From Prevotella sp. (lineage in GTDB: Bacteria; Bacteroidota; Bacteroidia; Bacteroidales; Bacteroidaceae), in NCBI GenBank assembly GCA_017458125.1, contig JAFTGB010000028.1, forward strand, positions 1 through 64,000: a stretch of 64,000 nucleotides of DNA, in the 5' to 3' direction. A program made the translations under genes and the position numbers. The notes under the pieces were generated by a model that had not been told where the DNA came from, ran no database searches, and saw only the letters and a list, made by a program, of their open reading frames with translations. Shown in pieces: positions 32,568 to 40,516 of this stretch (position 1 is the stretch's first letter; each line of letters begins with the position of its first letter).

Positions 32568-33303
32568 AATCCTTTTAACCGTACTGACGGCCGTCGTCAG
32601 CCTGCCCCTTATGGCTCAGAGCGAAGGGGGACTGCTGGTGAACGTCGAGGCCGAGAAGAAGATTAACAAGCAGCTGAGCATCGGCGTGGACGCCGAACTG
32701 CGTACCCGCAACAATTTCAAGACCATAGACCGCTGGAAGTTCGGCGTGGGTGCCAGCTACAAGCTGACCAAGTGGCTGAAGGCCGACGCAGGCTACAACC
32801 TGCTGAACACCAACTTCCGCGAGGACTACAACTACAAGTCGTCGGGCGACGTCAACAAGTGGCGGCCTGCCTACTGGGGCATCAAGCACCGCGTCTACGC
32901 CGCACTGACGGGCAGCTACAAGTTCGACAACGGCATCAAGCTGTCGCTGCGCGAACGCTGGCAGTACACCTACCGCCCGGAGAAGACCGTGCAGCGCTGG
33001 GACTACGACAACGAGGAGTGGGAGGACAAGGTGCGCTCGGCCCTGGGCAAGAACCAGCTGCGCTCGCGCCTGCAGGTGGAGTACGACCCTAAAGGTGCGC
33101 TCTTCACGCCCTACGCCAGCATGGAGCTGTACCACTCGTGGAGCATCGAGAAGATACGCTACACCATAGGCACCGACATCAACCTGAGCAAGCAGCACAC
33201 ACTGGGCGTCTTCTACCGTTTCCAGAACATGAAGAACGTGGATGCCGACGACTACGATCCCGACATGCACTACTTAGGCGTGGGCTACAAATTTAAGTTC
33301 TGA
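32554..33303 (+). CDS. DUF2490 outer-membrane-type protein
   Basis: A 249-aa protein with a signal peptide (ending SLPLMAQS) and a beta-strand-rich body ending in the aromatic terminus HYLGVGYKFKF, as expected for an outer-membrane barrel. Repeated patterns such as WLKADAGYNLLNTNFRED and KLSLRERWQYTYRPE fit DUF2490. It overlaps the DUF4956 gene by 14 nt, so the two are probably translated together. Its role, perhaps export or surface display for this locus, is inferred only from context. Confidence 0.82.
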   Translation: MQASKILLTVLTAVVSLPLMAQSEGGLLVNVEAEKKINKQLSIGVDAELRTRNNFKTIDRWKFGVGASYKLTKWLKADAGYNLLNTNFREDYNYKSSGDVNKWRPAYWGIKHRVYAALTGSYKFDNGIKLSLRERWQYTYRPEKTVQRWDYDNEEWEDKVRSALGKNQLRSRLQVEYDPKGALFTPYASMELYHSWSIEKIRYTIGTDINLSKQHTLGVFYRFQNMKNVDADDYDPDMHYLGVGYKFKF

Positions 33304-33336
33304 TACAATTTCCCGCTGTTTCAAACGTTTATAATA

Positions 33337-34566
33337 ATGAATAGAAACTACTGGATGAGACAACAGTCGAAATACGAGAACATGGCATACGTGGCACTGT
33401 GGGGACTGCTCTTCGCAGCCCCCGTGCTCAGCCTCTTCATCCGTACGGCGCAGGACTCCACGCTCACTTTCGACTGGCACGAGGTGCTCATGGTGTGGCG
33501 GCAGTTGGCCATATTCCTGCTGCTGTTTCTCATTCACAATTTCCTGTTGGCACCCCTGCTGGTCTACAGGCAGAAGCGCATGCTCTACTTCTCGCTCACC
33601 ACAGCCATGCTGGCCTGCTTCCTGTTCTTCCAGTGCAGCAGCCGCCCCGACGGCATGCAGCACCAAGCCATGCACGACATGGCGCAGCACCAGCCCATGC
33701 ACGACGGGCCGCGGCCCCACAGCGAGGACGGCTTCGACCACGACGGTGACGGCTTCGACCACGAGCCGCCGCCCTTCGAGCACGACGGCCATGACGCCCG
33801 GTTCGACGAAGAACCCAACGGGCGCAAGGACTTCATGGACCGGCGCCGCCACAAAGGTCCTCCCGGCTTCATCGGACGGCACGACATCATCTCCGTCATC
33901 ATCCTCTTCCTCATGCTGGGCATGAACGTCGGCATCAAGCTCTACTTCAAGACACGGCTTGACCAGAAGAAGATGGACGCACTACAGAAGGAGAACCTGG
34001 AACAGCAGCTGGAATACCTGAAGTACCAGATCAACCCGCACTTCTTCATGAACACGCTGAACAACATCCACGCACTGGTGGACATAGACCCCGAGAAGGC
34101 CAAGGACACCATACTGGAACTGTCGAAGATGATGCGCTTCATACTCTACGAGGGCGACAAGAACGGGGTGCCGCTGACGCGCGAGTTCGAGTTCATACGC
34201 CACTACGTCACCCTCATGCGGCTGCGCTACACCGACAAGGTGAAAATCAGCGTCGACCTGCCCGCCGAGGCTCCCGACAAACTCATACCGCCGCTGATGC
34301 TCATCACCTTCATCGAGAACGCCTTCAAGCACGGCATCAGCTACCAGCGCGAGTCGTTCATCAGCGTCAAGGTGGGCATCGAGCACGAGCGGCTGCGCTT
34401 TGAGTGCCGCAACTCGAAGGCCGACAAGCCGAACCAAGAGAAAGGCGGGGTAGGACTCGCCAATGTCAAACAACGTTTAAACTTACTTTATGGCAACAAC
34501 TTTACGCTAAACATACAAGACGAACCCGACATCTACAACGTAGAACTCAACATCCCACTCACATGA
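33337..34566 (+). CDS. LytS/YehU-type sensor histidine kinase with His/Asp-rich periplasmic loop
   Basis: A 409-aa inner-membrane kinase. Three membrane segments lie in residues 20-100 and a fourth near 190-207. Between TM3 and TM4 is a periplasmic loop of about 80 residues with some ten His, about fourteen Asp and several Met (for example FDHDGDGFDHE), a likely divalent-metal-binding sensor. The cytoplasmic half has the His_kinase domain with phospho-acceptor His235 in QINPHFFMNTLNNIHAL, and an ATPase domain with FIENAFKHGI and GGVGLANVKQRL. Its stop overlaps the start of the LytTR regulator (ATGA), so the pair is a cognate two-component system. The signal is unknown; a metal cation is inferred from loop composition. 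Confidence 0.92.
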   Translation: MNRNYWMRQQSKYENMAYVALWGLLFAAPVLSLFIRTAQDSTLTFDWHEVLMVWRQLAIFLLLFLIHNFLLAPLLVYRQKRMLYFSLTTAMLACFLFFQCSSRPDGMQHQAMHDMAQHQPMHDGPRPHSEDGFDHDGDGFDHEPPPFEHDGHDARFDEEPNGRKDFMDRRRHKGPPGFIGRHDIISVIILFLMLGMNVGIKLYFKTRLDQKKMDALQKENLEQQLEYLKYQINPHFFMNTLNNIHALVDIDPEKAKDTILELSKMMRFILYEGDKNGVPLTREFEFIRHYVTLMRLRYTDKVKISVDLPAEAPDKLIPPLMLITFIENAFKHGISYQRESFISVKVGIEHERLRFECRNSKADKPNQEKGGVGLANVKQRLNLLYGNNFTLNIQDEPDIYNVELNIPLT

Positions 34567-35309
34567 TACGATGCTTAGCCATTGACGACGAGCCGTTAGC
34601 GCTCCAACAGATAGCTGCCTACATAGGCAAGGTGCCGTTCCTCGAACTGGCCGCACAGTGCCAGAGCGCCATAGAGGCACGGCAGTTCTTAGAACACGAC
34701 ACGGTGGACGCCATCTTCTGCGACATCAACATGCCCGACCTCAACGGCATGGACTTCGTCAAGTCGCTCGTCGTGCCGCCCCTCGTCGTGTTCACCACGG
34801 CCTACGCCGAATATGCCGTCGAGGGCTTCCGCGTCAACGCCGTCGACTACCTGCTGAAGCCCTTCGGCATGCAGGACTTCCAACGCGCCGCCCTGCGGCT
34901 GAAGGAGCGCATGGACTCCTCCCCCACACCACCCACAACGCCCACCTCCCCCACAACCCCCACACCCCCCATCCCAAACGACGACACCCTGTTCCTCAAG
35001 ACGGAGTACCGCATCGTCAAGGTCAGCATCAGCGACATCCGCTACGTCGAGGCCATGAGCGAATACCTGAAGGTGTGGCTTGACAGCGAGCAGAAACCCA
35101 TCATCACCCTGCTGTCGATGAAGAAGATGGAGGAGCGGCTGCCCGACTGCTTCATGCGCATACACCGCTCCTACATCGTCAACCTGAAGAAAATCCGCGA
35201 GGTCAACAAGAACCGCGTCATCATGGATGCCGACACCTACCTGCCCGTCGGCGACATGTATAAGGACACCTTCCAGGCTTACCTCGACACCAAGTTCTTA
35301 GGAAAATAG
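34563..35309 (+). CDS. LytTR-family response regulator
   Basis: A 248-aa regulator. The receiver domain (residues 1-118) starts MIRCLAIDDEPLALQQI and carries phospho-acceptor Asp54 in CDINMPDLNG; a conserved Thr-Ala-Tyr and Lys (YLLKPFGMQ) follow. A Pro/Thr linker at about 119-139, encoded by C-rich low-complexity DNA, joins it to a LytTR DNA-binding domain (SDIRYVEAMSEYLKVWLDSE ... FMRIHRSYIVNLKKI). LytTR domains bind pairs of 9-10-bp direct repeats about 21 bp apart, which matches the element upstream of the first beta-helix gene and the VTC gene. The start is the ATG overlapping the kinase stop. Confidence 0.93.
   Translation: MIRCLAIDDEPLALQQIAAYIGKVPFLELAAQCQSAIEARQFLEHDTVDAIFCDINMPDLNGMDFVKSLVVPPLVVFTTAYAEYAVEGFRVNAVDYLLKPFGMQDFQRAALRLKERMDSSPTPPTTPTSPTTPTPPIPNDDTLFLKTEYRIVKVSISDIRYVEAMSEYLKVWLDSEQKPIITLLSMKKMEERLPDCFMRIHRSYIVNLKKIREVNKNRVIMDADTYLPVGDMYKDTFQAYLDTKFLGK
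34918..34976. repeat. C-rich low-complexity tract encoding the LytTR interdomain linker
   Basis: A CCCACA/CCCCCA-type repeat with rough 7-bp periodicity, read in frame as Pro/Thr/Ser (PTPPTTPTSPTTPTPP). It separates the receiver and LytTR domains. Confidence 0.5.
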
Positions 35310-35321
35310 GAGTTTAAGGAA

Positions 35322-35990
35322 ATGATGAAGAAAACCATTCTCTGGGCACTGGCCGCCATGCTGGCCCTGCCCGCCACCGCACAGACCTACGGCCGTCCCC
35401 ACACGTCGCGCTACGACCGATACCCGTATGCGCCGACACGCACCTATGCCGCGAGGCGCTTGGACAACTACTTCGGACTGCGCCTCGGTGCCAACATAGC
35501 AAGCATCAGCAGCGGCGACGTCGACTTAGACACCAACGCACGGGCTGGCCTGTACGTCGGTGCCGTCTTCGGCACGCAGTTGGCCTACTACTCGCCGGTA
35601 TGGTTAGAGATTGGCGTCGGCTACTCGGAGAAGGGCGGCACCACCAACGGCACCACCGGCGAGGTGAAGTACCGGCTGGGCTACCTCCAGGCACCCATCA
35701 CCGTCAAATACAGCATCGGCGTGGGCAACGTGCGCATACAGCCTTTCCTCGGCGGCTACCTGGCCGTGGGCGTGGCCGGGAAGGCCAAGGACTACGCAAC
35801 AAGGCAGCAAAAGGAGGTGTTCGACGTCTTCAAGCGCTTCGACGGCGGCCTGCGCCTCGGCTGCGGTCTGGAGTACCAGATGCTCTACGCCGAGGTGGGC
35901 TTCGACTTCGGACTGGCCAACATCAACAAGGACAACTTCGACACGGCCCACAACCGTGCCCTCCTCCTCACCGCCGGTGTCAACTTCTGA
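35322..35990 (+). CDS. Outer-membrane beta-barrel (PorT-like) protein
   Basis: A 222-aa protein with a signal peptide (MMKKTILWALAAMLALPATAQ). The mature part has about eight amphipathic strands, including YFGLRLGANIASISSGD, WLEIGVGYSEKGG and LRLGCGLEYQMLYAEVGFDFGL, and a terminal LLLTAGVNF with aromatic end, matching the small OMP_b-brl_2/PorT-like barrels of Bacteroidota. It lies 12 nt after the response regulator and may be the last gene of that transcript. A specific partner cannot be named. A large hairpin element follows. Confidence 0.82.
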   Translation: MMKKTILWALAAMLALPATAQTYGRPHTSRYDRYPYAPTRTYAARRLDNYFGLRLGANIASISSGDVDLDTNARAGLYVGAVFGTQLAYYSPVWLEIGVGYSEKGGTTNGTTGEVKYRLGYLQAPITVKYSIGVGNVRIQPFLGGYLAVGVAGKAKDYATRQQKEVFDVFKRFDGGLRLGCGLEYQMLYAEVGFDFGLANINKDNFDTAHNRALLLTAGVNF

Positions 35991-36084
35991 ACGCCCAACG
36001 TCCTGTTACCTCAAAGAGTCAGGTTCCCCGTGGCAAAAGTAAGAATAAATTACCAAAAAGCCTCAAGAACATCACCAAAATCGT

Positions 36085-36155
36085 AAAGTGTGCCAACGGC
36101 AGGCACACAGTGTGCCTGCACTGGGCACACAGTGTGCCCACCGTTGGCACACTTT
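36085..36155. repeat. Three-way-junction palindrome between convergent genes
   Basis: An outer 15-bp perfect stem (36085-36099 with 36141-36155) encloses two near-perfect palindromes, CAGGCACACAGTGTGCCTG (36100-36118) and GGGCACACAGTGTGCCC (36123-36139). The transcript would fold into a cloverleaf-like shape on either strand. It sits between the convergent barrel and glmM genes, so it may act as a bidirectional terminator, although T-runs are short. Confidence 0.75.
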
Positions 36156-36215
36156 TCAATGACCATGATGCCGACAACTGTCAGCGGTCGCTTTTGTCCG
36201 TTTTTCGGTAAATTG

Positions 36216-37628
36216 TTACTGCAAATCGTAGACCACCTGCATGAGCTGCTTGCCCAACTCGTCGGCAGCCTCCATGGTGGGCGCCTCGCTGTAGACGCGG
36301 ATGATGGGCTCGGTGTTCGACTTGCGCAGGTGTACCCAGCGGTCGGGGAAGTCTATCTTGACACCGTCGATGTCGTTGACCTGAGCCTGCGGGTCACCCG
36401 AGTACATCTCCTTGACACGCACCAGTATGGCGTCGACATCCGTCTCCGGCGTCAGGTCTATGCGGTTCTTGGCTATCTGGTAGTCCGGGAACTGGCGTCG
36501 CAGCTCGCTCACCTTGCAGCCCTTCTTGGCCAGCGCGGTCAGGAAGAGGGCGATGCCCACCAAGGCGTCGCGGCCGTAGTGGCTCTCGGGATAGATGACG
36601 CCGCCGTTGCCCTCGCCGCCGATGACGGCACCCACCTCCTTCATCTTGGTGGTCACGTTGACCTCACCCACGGCGGCAGCGGCATAGTGGCCGCCGTAGC
36701 GCTCAGTGACGTCGCGCAGGGCGCGCGTTGACGACAGGTTCGACACAGTGGTCAAAGGAACGTCATTTCTCATTTCTCCTTTCTCATTTCTCATTTCCGA
36801 CAGCACATAATCAGCGACGCTGACCAGTGTGTACTCCTCGCCGAACATGGTGCCGTCCTCGCTGATGAAAGCCAGGCGGTCCACATCAGGGTCGACGACG
36901 ATGCCCAGGTCGTAGTGTCCCGTACGCATCTCACTCATGATGCCGGAAAGGTTCTTCTCCAAGGGCTCGGGATTATGGGCGAAGTCGCCCGTCACGTCCC
37001 CGTTCAGGAACTTATAGCCCACGCCCAAGCGCTCTAACAGGCGCGGCAGAATAATGCCGCCCACGCTGTTGATGCTGTCGACACACACCGTAAAGCGGGC
37101 CTTGCGGATGGCCTCGACGTCGACAAGCCTCAGGTCGAGCACCGACTGGATGTGCCGCTCGTCGAAGCTGCTGTCTGCCGTCACACGGCCCAGAGCGTCC
37201 ACCTCGGCATAGTTGAAGTCCTCAGCCTCAGCTATGCGCAGCACCTCGTTGCCGTCGGCAGCCGTCAGGAACTCGCCCTCGCTGTTGAGCAGTTTCAGGG
37301 CGTTCCACTGGCGCGGGTTGTGCGAGGCCGTAATGATGATGCCGCCGTCGGCACCGCTCATGCGCACGGCCAGCTCGGTAGTGGGCGTGGTGGCATAGCC
37401 GATGTCGATGACGTCGAAGCCCATGCCCACCAAGGTGCCGCAGACCACGTCGCGCACCATCGGTCCTGAGATGCGTCCGTCGCGCCCCACCACAATCTTG
37501 CCCGACTTGCGGGGTATGAAGGTGGCGTAGGCAGTGGTAAACTTAACAATGTCCAAGGGGTTGAGGGTGTCGCCGGTGCGTCCGCCAATGGTACCGCGGA
37601 TGCCGGAGATGGATTTAATAAGAGCCAT
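36216..37628 (-). CDS. glmM: Phosphoglucosamine mutase
   Basis: A 470-aa alpha-D-phosphohexomutase that interconverts glucosamine-6-P and glucosamine-1-P for peptidoglycan and LPS precursors. The start MALIKSISGIRGTIGGRTGD, the phosphoserine loop IITASHNPRQWN (Ser101), the metal loop DPDVDRLAF and a C-terminal sugar-phosphate site (HLRKSNTEPIIRVYSEAP) are intact. The usual VADYVLS-to-TVSNLSS joint is interrupted by about 12 extra residues (about 277-289), encoded by five CATTTCT-type heptamers on the plus strand. The insertion is in frame and in a surface-type position, so activity is probably retained. Confidence 0.94.
   Translation of the reverse strand: MALIKSISGIRGTIGGRTGDTLNPLDIVKFTTAYATFIPRKSGKIVVGRDGRISGPMVRDVVCGTLVGMGFDVIDIGYATTPTTELAVRMSGADGGIIITASHNPRQWNALKLLNSEGEFLTAADGNEVLRIAEAEDFNYAEVDALGRVTADSSFDERHIQSVLDLRLVDVEAIRKARFTVCVDSINSVGGIILPRLLERLGVGYKFLNGDVTGDFAHNPEPLEKNLSGIMSEMRTGHYDLGIVVDPDVDRLAFISEDGTMFGEEYTLVSVADYVLSEMRNEKGEMRNDVPLTTVSNLSSTRALRDVTERYGGHYAAAAVGEVNVTTKMKEVGAVIGGEGNGGVIYPESHYGRDALVGIALFLTALAKKGCKVSELRRQFPDYQIAKNRIDLTPETDVDAILVRVKEMYSGDPQAQVNDIDGVKIDFPDRWVHLRKSNTEPIIRVYSEAPTMEAADELGKQLMQVVYDLQ
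36764..36798. repeat. Heptamer tract inside glmM (5 units)
   Basis: CATTTCT, CATTTCT, CCTTTCT, CATTTCT and CATTTCC in perfect 7-bp register, read in frame on the minus strand as Glu/Met/Arg/Asn-rich sequence. Confidence 0.8.
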
Positions 37629-37632
37629 GGCT

Positions 37633-37674
37633 ATTTACGATTTACGAAGTACAATGTACGAAGTACGATGTACT
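37633..37674. repeat. Heptamer tract (6 units) upstream of glmM
   Basis: ATTTACG, ATTTACG, AAGTACA, ATGTACG, AAGTACG and ATGTACT fill the gap between glmM and the DUF4827 gene. Confidence 0.75.
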
Positions 37675-37705
37675 ATATTATTATATCTTTTTATTCTATA
37701 AAACG

Positions 37706-38380
37706 CTATTTCTCCCTCTCATACGTAATCTCGTAGAAGCAGGGATAGACGCTGGACGTGGCCTCAGCCGTGCCTTGCGAGTGGGGCACGATGAGCCGCA
37801 CCTTGGCAATCTCGTCGTCGGCCTTCAAGGGGCGTCCCACGTTGACGTAGTTCAAGGGCACCAACCAGCCGCCGGGCACCGAGCTGGACGTGTTATGGAT
37901 TAACAGCATGACACCCTCGACGAAGGATGCCGTAATGGTGGTGCCGGAACGCTTGACACTCATCTTGTCTACGAAGTTGGCTCCGTTGACATAACGCGAC
38001 AGAGCGCTGTTGTAGAAGTAGAACGGCATGCTGTTGCTGGCCAGCACCGAGTCCGCCAGGATGTTGTACTCCGTGAAGCGGCACAGCAGGTTGACGGTTT
38101 TCTGCTCTTCCAGCATGCTGCCGCAGCCCTCGCGCACAATCTGCATGTAGACGCCTGAGCGGGTGAGCCGCACAAACTCGTTCTGCGTGGTGTCGGTGGT
38201 CTCGCCCTGCGCGTTGAAGGTGGCCTCGTCAATGACCTTGATGTTCTCCTTGGTTATAAACCTGTCGATGGCACTGCGCTCCTTTTCCTTCTTATCGCGG
38301 TAGGTCTCGTAATTCTCGCAGCTGGTGTAGCAGACAAGCGTCGCCAGCAGCGTGATGAGCGGATAGATGAGTCTCTTCAT
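37706..38380 (-). CDS. DUF4827 lipoprotein
   Basis: A 224-aa predicted lipoprotein (MKRLIYPLITLLATLVCYTSC, lipobox Cys21). It has a charged helix (YETYRDKKEKERSAIDRFI) and a beta-rich domain with YMQIVREGCG, distantly reminiscent of FKBP-like peptidyl-prolyl isomerases, as noted for DUF4827 and gliding-associated lipoproteins. Catalytic residues cannot be confirmed. It lies between the DHH phosphoesterase and glmM genes, all on the minus strand. A TACCTTTG box lies about 26 nt upstream. Confidence 0.8.
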   Translation of the reverse strand: MKRLIYPLITLLATLVCYTSCENYETYRDKKEKERSAIDRFITKENIKVIDEATFNAQGETTDTTQNEFVRLTRSGVYMQIVREGCGSMLEEQKTVNLLCRFTEYNILADSVLASNSMPFYFYNSALSRYVNGANFVDKMSVKRSGTTITASFVEGVMLLIHNTSSSVPGGWLVPLNYVNVGRPLKADDEIAKVRLIVPHSQGTAEATSSVYPCFYEITYEREK

Positions 38381-38405
38381 GTTCTCGTTTTTTCCAATTT
38401 CGGCG

Positions 38406-38413
38406 CAAAGGTA
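38406..38413 (-). promoter_or_regulatory. -7 box, TACCTTTG (minus strand)
   Basis: TACCTTTG about 26 nt upstream of the DUF4827 lipoprotein gene. A heptamer tract lies just upstream of it. Confidence 0.7.
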
Positions 38414-38420
38414 CGAAAAA

Positions 38421-38448
38421 GTTTAGAGTTTATTGTTTAGAGTTTAGA
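38421..38448. repeat. Heptamer tract (4 units)
   Basis: GTTTAGA, GTTTATT, GTTTAGA and GTTTAGA between the DHH phosphoesterase and DUF4827 genes. The unit is close to that of the tract at 26714-26755. Confidence 0.7.
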
Positions 38449-38485
38449 GAATTTTAGAATGACGGCGGTTTTTTAAGGTAAATTG

Positions 38486-39520
38486 TTACTTCAGCATGTT
38501 CTCGTAAGTCTTCAGTGCTTTCTTCACCGTCTCGACGGCATCGTTCAGGGTGCCTTGCAAGCGGCCGCCGGAGGCGTTCAGGTGGCCGCCGCCGTTGAAG
38601 AACTGCTCCGCCATCTTGTTGCACGGGATATTGTCGACCGACCGCAGGCTGACCCACACCATGCCGTCGCGCTCGGTGTCCTCGCGCAGCGATATGCTCA
38701 GCTTCAGGCCCTTGATTTGCAGCGGCATGTTGACCAGCCCCTCGGCGTCGCCCTTGACGAAGCGGAAGCGCTTCTGGTCTTCACGCGACAGCGTGTAGTA
38801 GGCGGCATGCAGCCGGTCGTCCACCACGAGGCGGTTGCAGAGCACGTGTCCCACCATGCGCAGGCGGTGCTCGGAGTAGTTGTGGTAGACGCAGCGGTAA
38901 ATCTTGTCCTTGTTGATGCGCTTGGTCAGCAACTGGCTGATGATGAAATAGATGTCGGGCGTGCTGCTGTTGTACGTGAAGGCTCCCGTGTCGGTCATCA
39001 TGCCGCAATAGATGGGTCCGGCGTAGTGCTTGCCCAAGGTGTCGAAGAGTCCCATCTGCCAGACGATGCGGAACAGCAGCTCGCAGGTGGACGACATCTC
39101 GGGGTGCGACACGGAGAGCACGGCGGGCACGTCGGGCGACAGGTGGTGGTCGATGAGCACCAGCTGTGCCGGCGTGGTCGTCAGCGACTGCTCCATGTCG
39201 GCCGTCCTGGACAGGGTGTTGAAGTCGAGGCAGAACACGAGGTCGGCCACCTTCAGCAGCGTGTCCACGAAGTCCTTGCGCTTGTCGTAGCGCACAATCT
39301 TCTCGCTGTTGGGCAGCCACTGTAGGTAGTCGGGATACTGGTCGGGAACCACCATCACGGGTGCCTTCCCCATGGTGCGCAACACCTCGGCCCAGCCTAA
39401 CAGAGCGCCCAGGGCATCGCCGTCAGCGTTCTGGTGACAGCAGAGCACGATGGACTCGGCTTCATCAATGAGGGAGCGCAACTTGTTGCACTCCCCTTCA
39501 GTCATGATGTTTTCCAGCAT
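38486..39520 (-). CDS. DHH-family phosphoesterase (NrnA-type oligoribonuclease/pAp phosphatase)
   Basis: A 344-aa DHH/DHHA1 enzyme. Metal-binding motifs are HQNADGDALGALLG, VFCLDFNTLS, LIDHHLSPD and GMMTDTGAFTYN; the C-terminal substrate motif is FNGGGHLNASGG. The arrangement matches NrnA, which degrades nanoRNAs (2-4 nt) and dephosphorylates pAp. It starts 3 nt downstream of the nucleotidyltransferase stop, so the two form an operon. Confidence 0.9.
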   Translation of the reverse strand: MLENIMTEGECNKLRSLIDEAESIVLCCHQNADGDALGALLGWAEVLRTMGKAPVMVVPDQYPDYLQWLPNSEKIVRYDKRKDFVDTLLKVADLVFCLDFNTLSRTADMEQSLTTTPAQLVLIDHHLSPDVPAVLSVSHPEMSSTCELLFRIVWQMGLFDTLGKHYAGPIYCGMMTDTGAFTYNSSTPDIYFIISQLLTKRINKDKIYRCVYHNYSEHRLRMVGHVLCNRLVVDDRLHAAYYTLSREDQKRFRFVKGDAEGLVNMPLQIKGLKLSISLREDTERDGMVWVSLRSVDNIPCNKMAEQFFNGGGHLNASGGRLQGTLNDAVETVKKALKTYENMLK

Positions 39521-39523
39521 GGT

Positions 39524-40435
39524 TCAGAACAGTTTCTCGGGATAGACACCCTCGTCCACCAGTTTCTGAATGCGCTCCACGGTGGCGGCGCGGTCGGCGG
39601 CGTAGGTCACGCCAAACCACTTCGACGTGGTGTCGAGCACCTCGCAGGTGGCCGTTCCGTCGTTGATGAGTTTGTTGACCATGAGCGGAATGAAGAACTC
39701 GGCCTTCAGGTTTTCCATGTTCTTCGGGTCGCTGAGGAACTCCTTGAAGTAAGCCTCCGAGTAGTCGAAATAGTCGGGAGTGAAGCCCCACATGTTCATC
39801 GACACGGGCACGTTCTCCTCCAACGGCTGCCACTCGCCCTGCTCGTCCTTGTACTTGATGACGCCGTCGATGCGCATAATCTCGGTGCGCTCCACCACGT
39901 CGGTCAGGTGGCGCTTGTCGTCGTAGGCACAGACACCACGGGCCACGGAACCGTTCTCGGACAGCGTGTTGCACACGCGGAAGCCCACCATAGCGTACTC
40001 GTTCTTGGCACCTTCCTTCAGTCCGCTAAGGTACTTGCCTATCTGCATGAAGGCGTCGCGACCGTAGAAGTCGTCGCAGTTGATGACGCAGAACGGCTCC
40101 TTGATGACGTCCTTGCCCATGAGCACGGCGTGGTTGGTACCCCACGGCTTCTGACGGCCTTCGGGCACGGTGAAGCCCTCGGGCAGTGCGTCCAAAGCCT
40201 GGAAGCACAGCTCGCAGGGGATCTTGTCCTCATACTTGGAAAGTATCTGGGTACGGAACTGCTCCTCGAAATCCTTGCGGATGACCCACACAATTTTGCC
40301 AAAGCCTGCCTGAATGGCGTCGTAGATACTGTAGTCCATAATGGTCTCGCCGTTAGGGCCCAGACCGTCCAGCTGCTTCAGACCGCCGTAACGGCTGCCC
40401 ATGCCTGCTGCCAAAAGAAATAAAGTCGGTTTCAT
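39524..40435 (-). CDS. Sugar-nucleotidyltransferase-like protein
   Basis: A 303-aa GT-A-fold protein with the signature LLAAGMGSRYGGLKQLDGLG at residues 7-26, PWGTNHAVL and VINCDDFYGRDAF (metal-binding DD). It matches NTP_transferase-family proteins that activate sugar phosphates. Length and lack of further domains do not reveal the sugar. It is preceded by a TACCTTTG box and directly followed by the DHH phosphoesterase gene. Confidence 0.85.
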   Translation of the reverse strand: MKPTLFLLAAGMGSRYGGLKQLDGLGPNGETIMDYSIYDAIQAGFGKIVWVIRKDFEEQFRTQILSKYEDKIPCELCFQALDALPEGFTVPEGRQKPWGTNHAVLMGKDVIKEPFCVINCDDFYGRDAFMQIGKYLSGLKEGAKNEYAMVGFRVCNTLSENGSVARGVCAYDDKRHLTDVVERTEIMRIDGVIKYKDEQGEWQPLEENVPVSMNMWGFTPDYFDYSEAYFKEFLSDPKNMENLKAEFFIPLMVNKLINDGTATCEVLDTTSKWFGVTYAADRAATVERIQKLVDEGVYPEKLF

Positions 40436-40470
40436 AAACAGTGCTTGATATTAAGTTGTTTTAATGACTG

Positions 40471-40478
40471 CAAAGGTA
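40471..40478 (-). promoter_or_regulatory. -7 box, TACCTTTG (minus strand)
   Basis: TACCTTTG about 36 nt upstream of the nucleotidyltransferase gene. Confidence 0.7.
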
Positions 40479-40516
40479 GTAAAAAATTAGGTGACAAGCA
40501 ACGCAATGAAGAATAT

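Noticed and set aside
38483-39325. Open frame of 280 aa on the plus strand
   Set aside because: Antisense to the DHH phosphoesterase gene, which has all family motifs.
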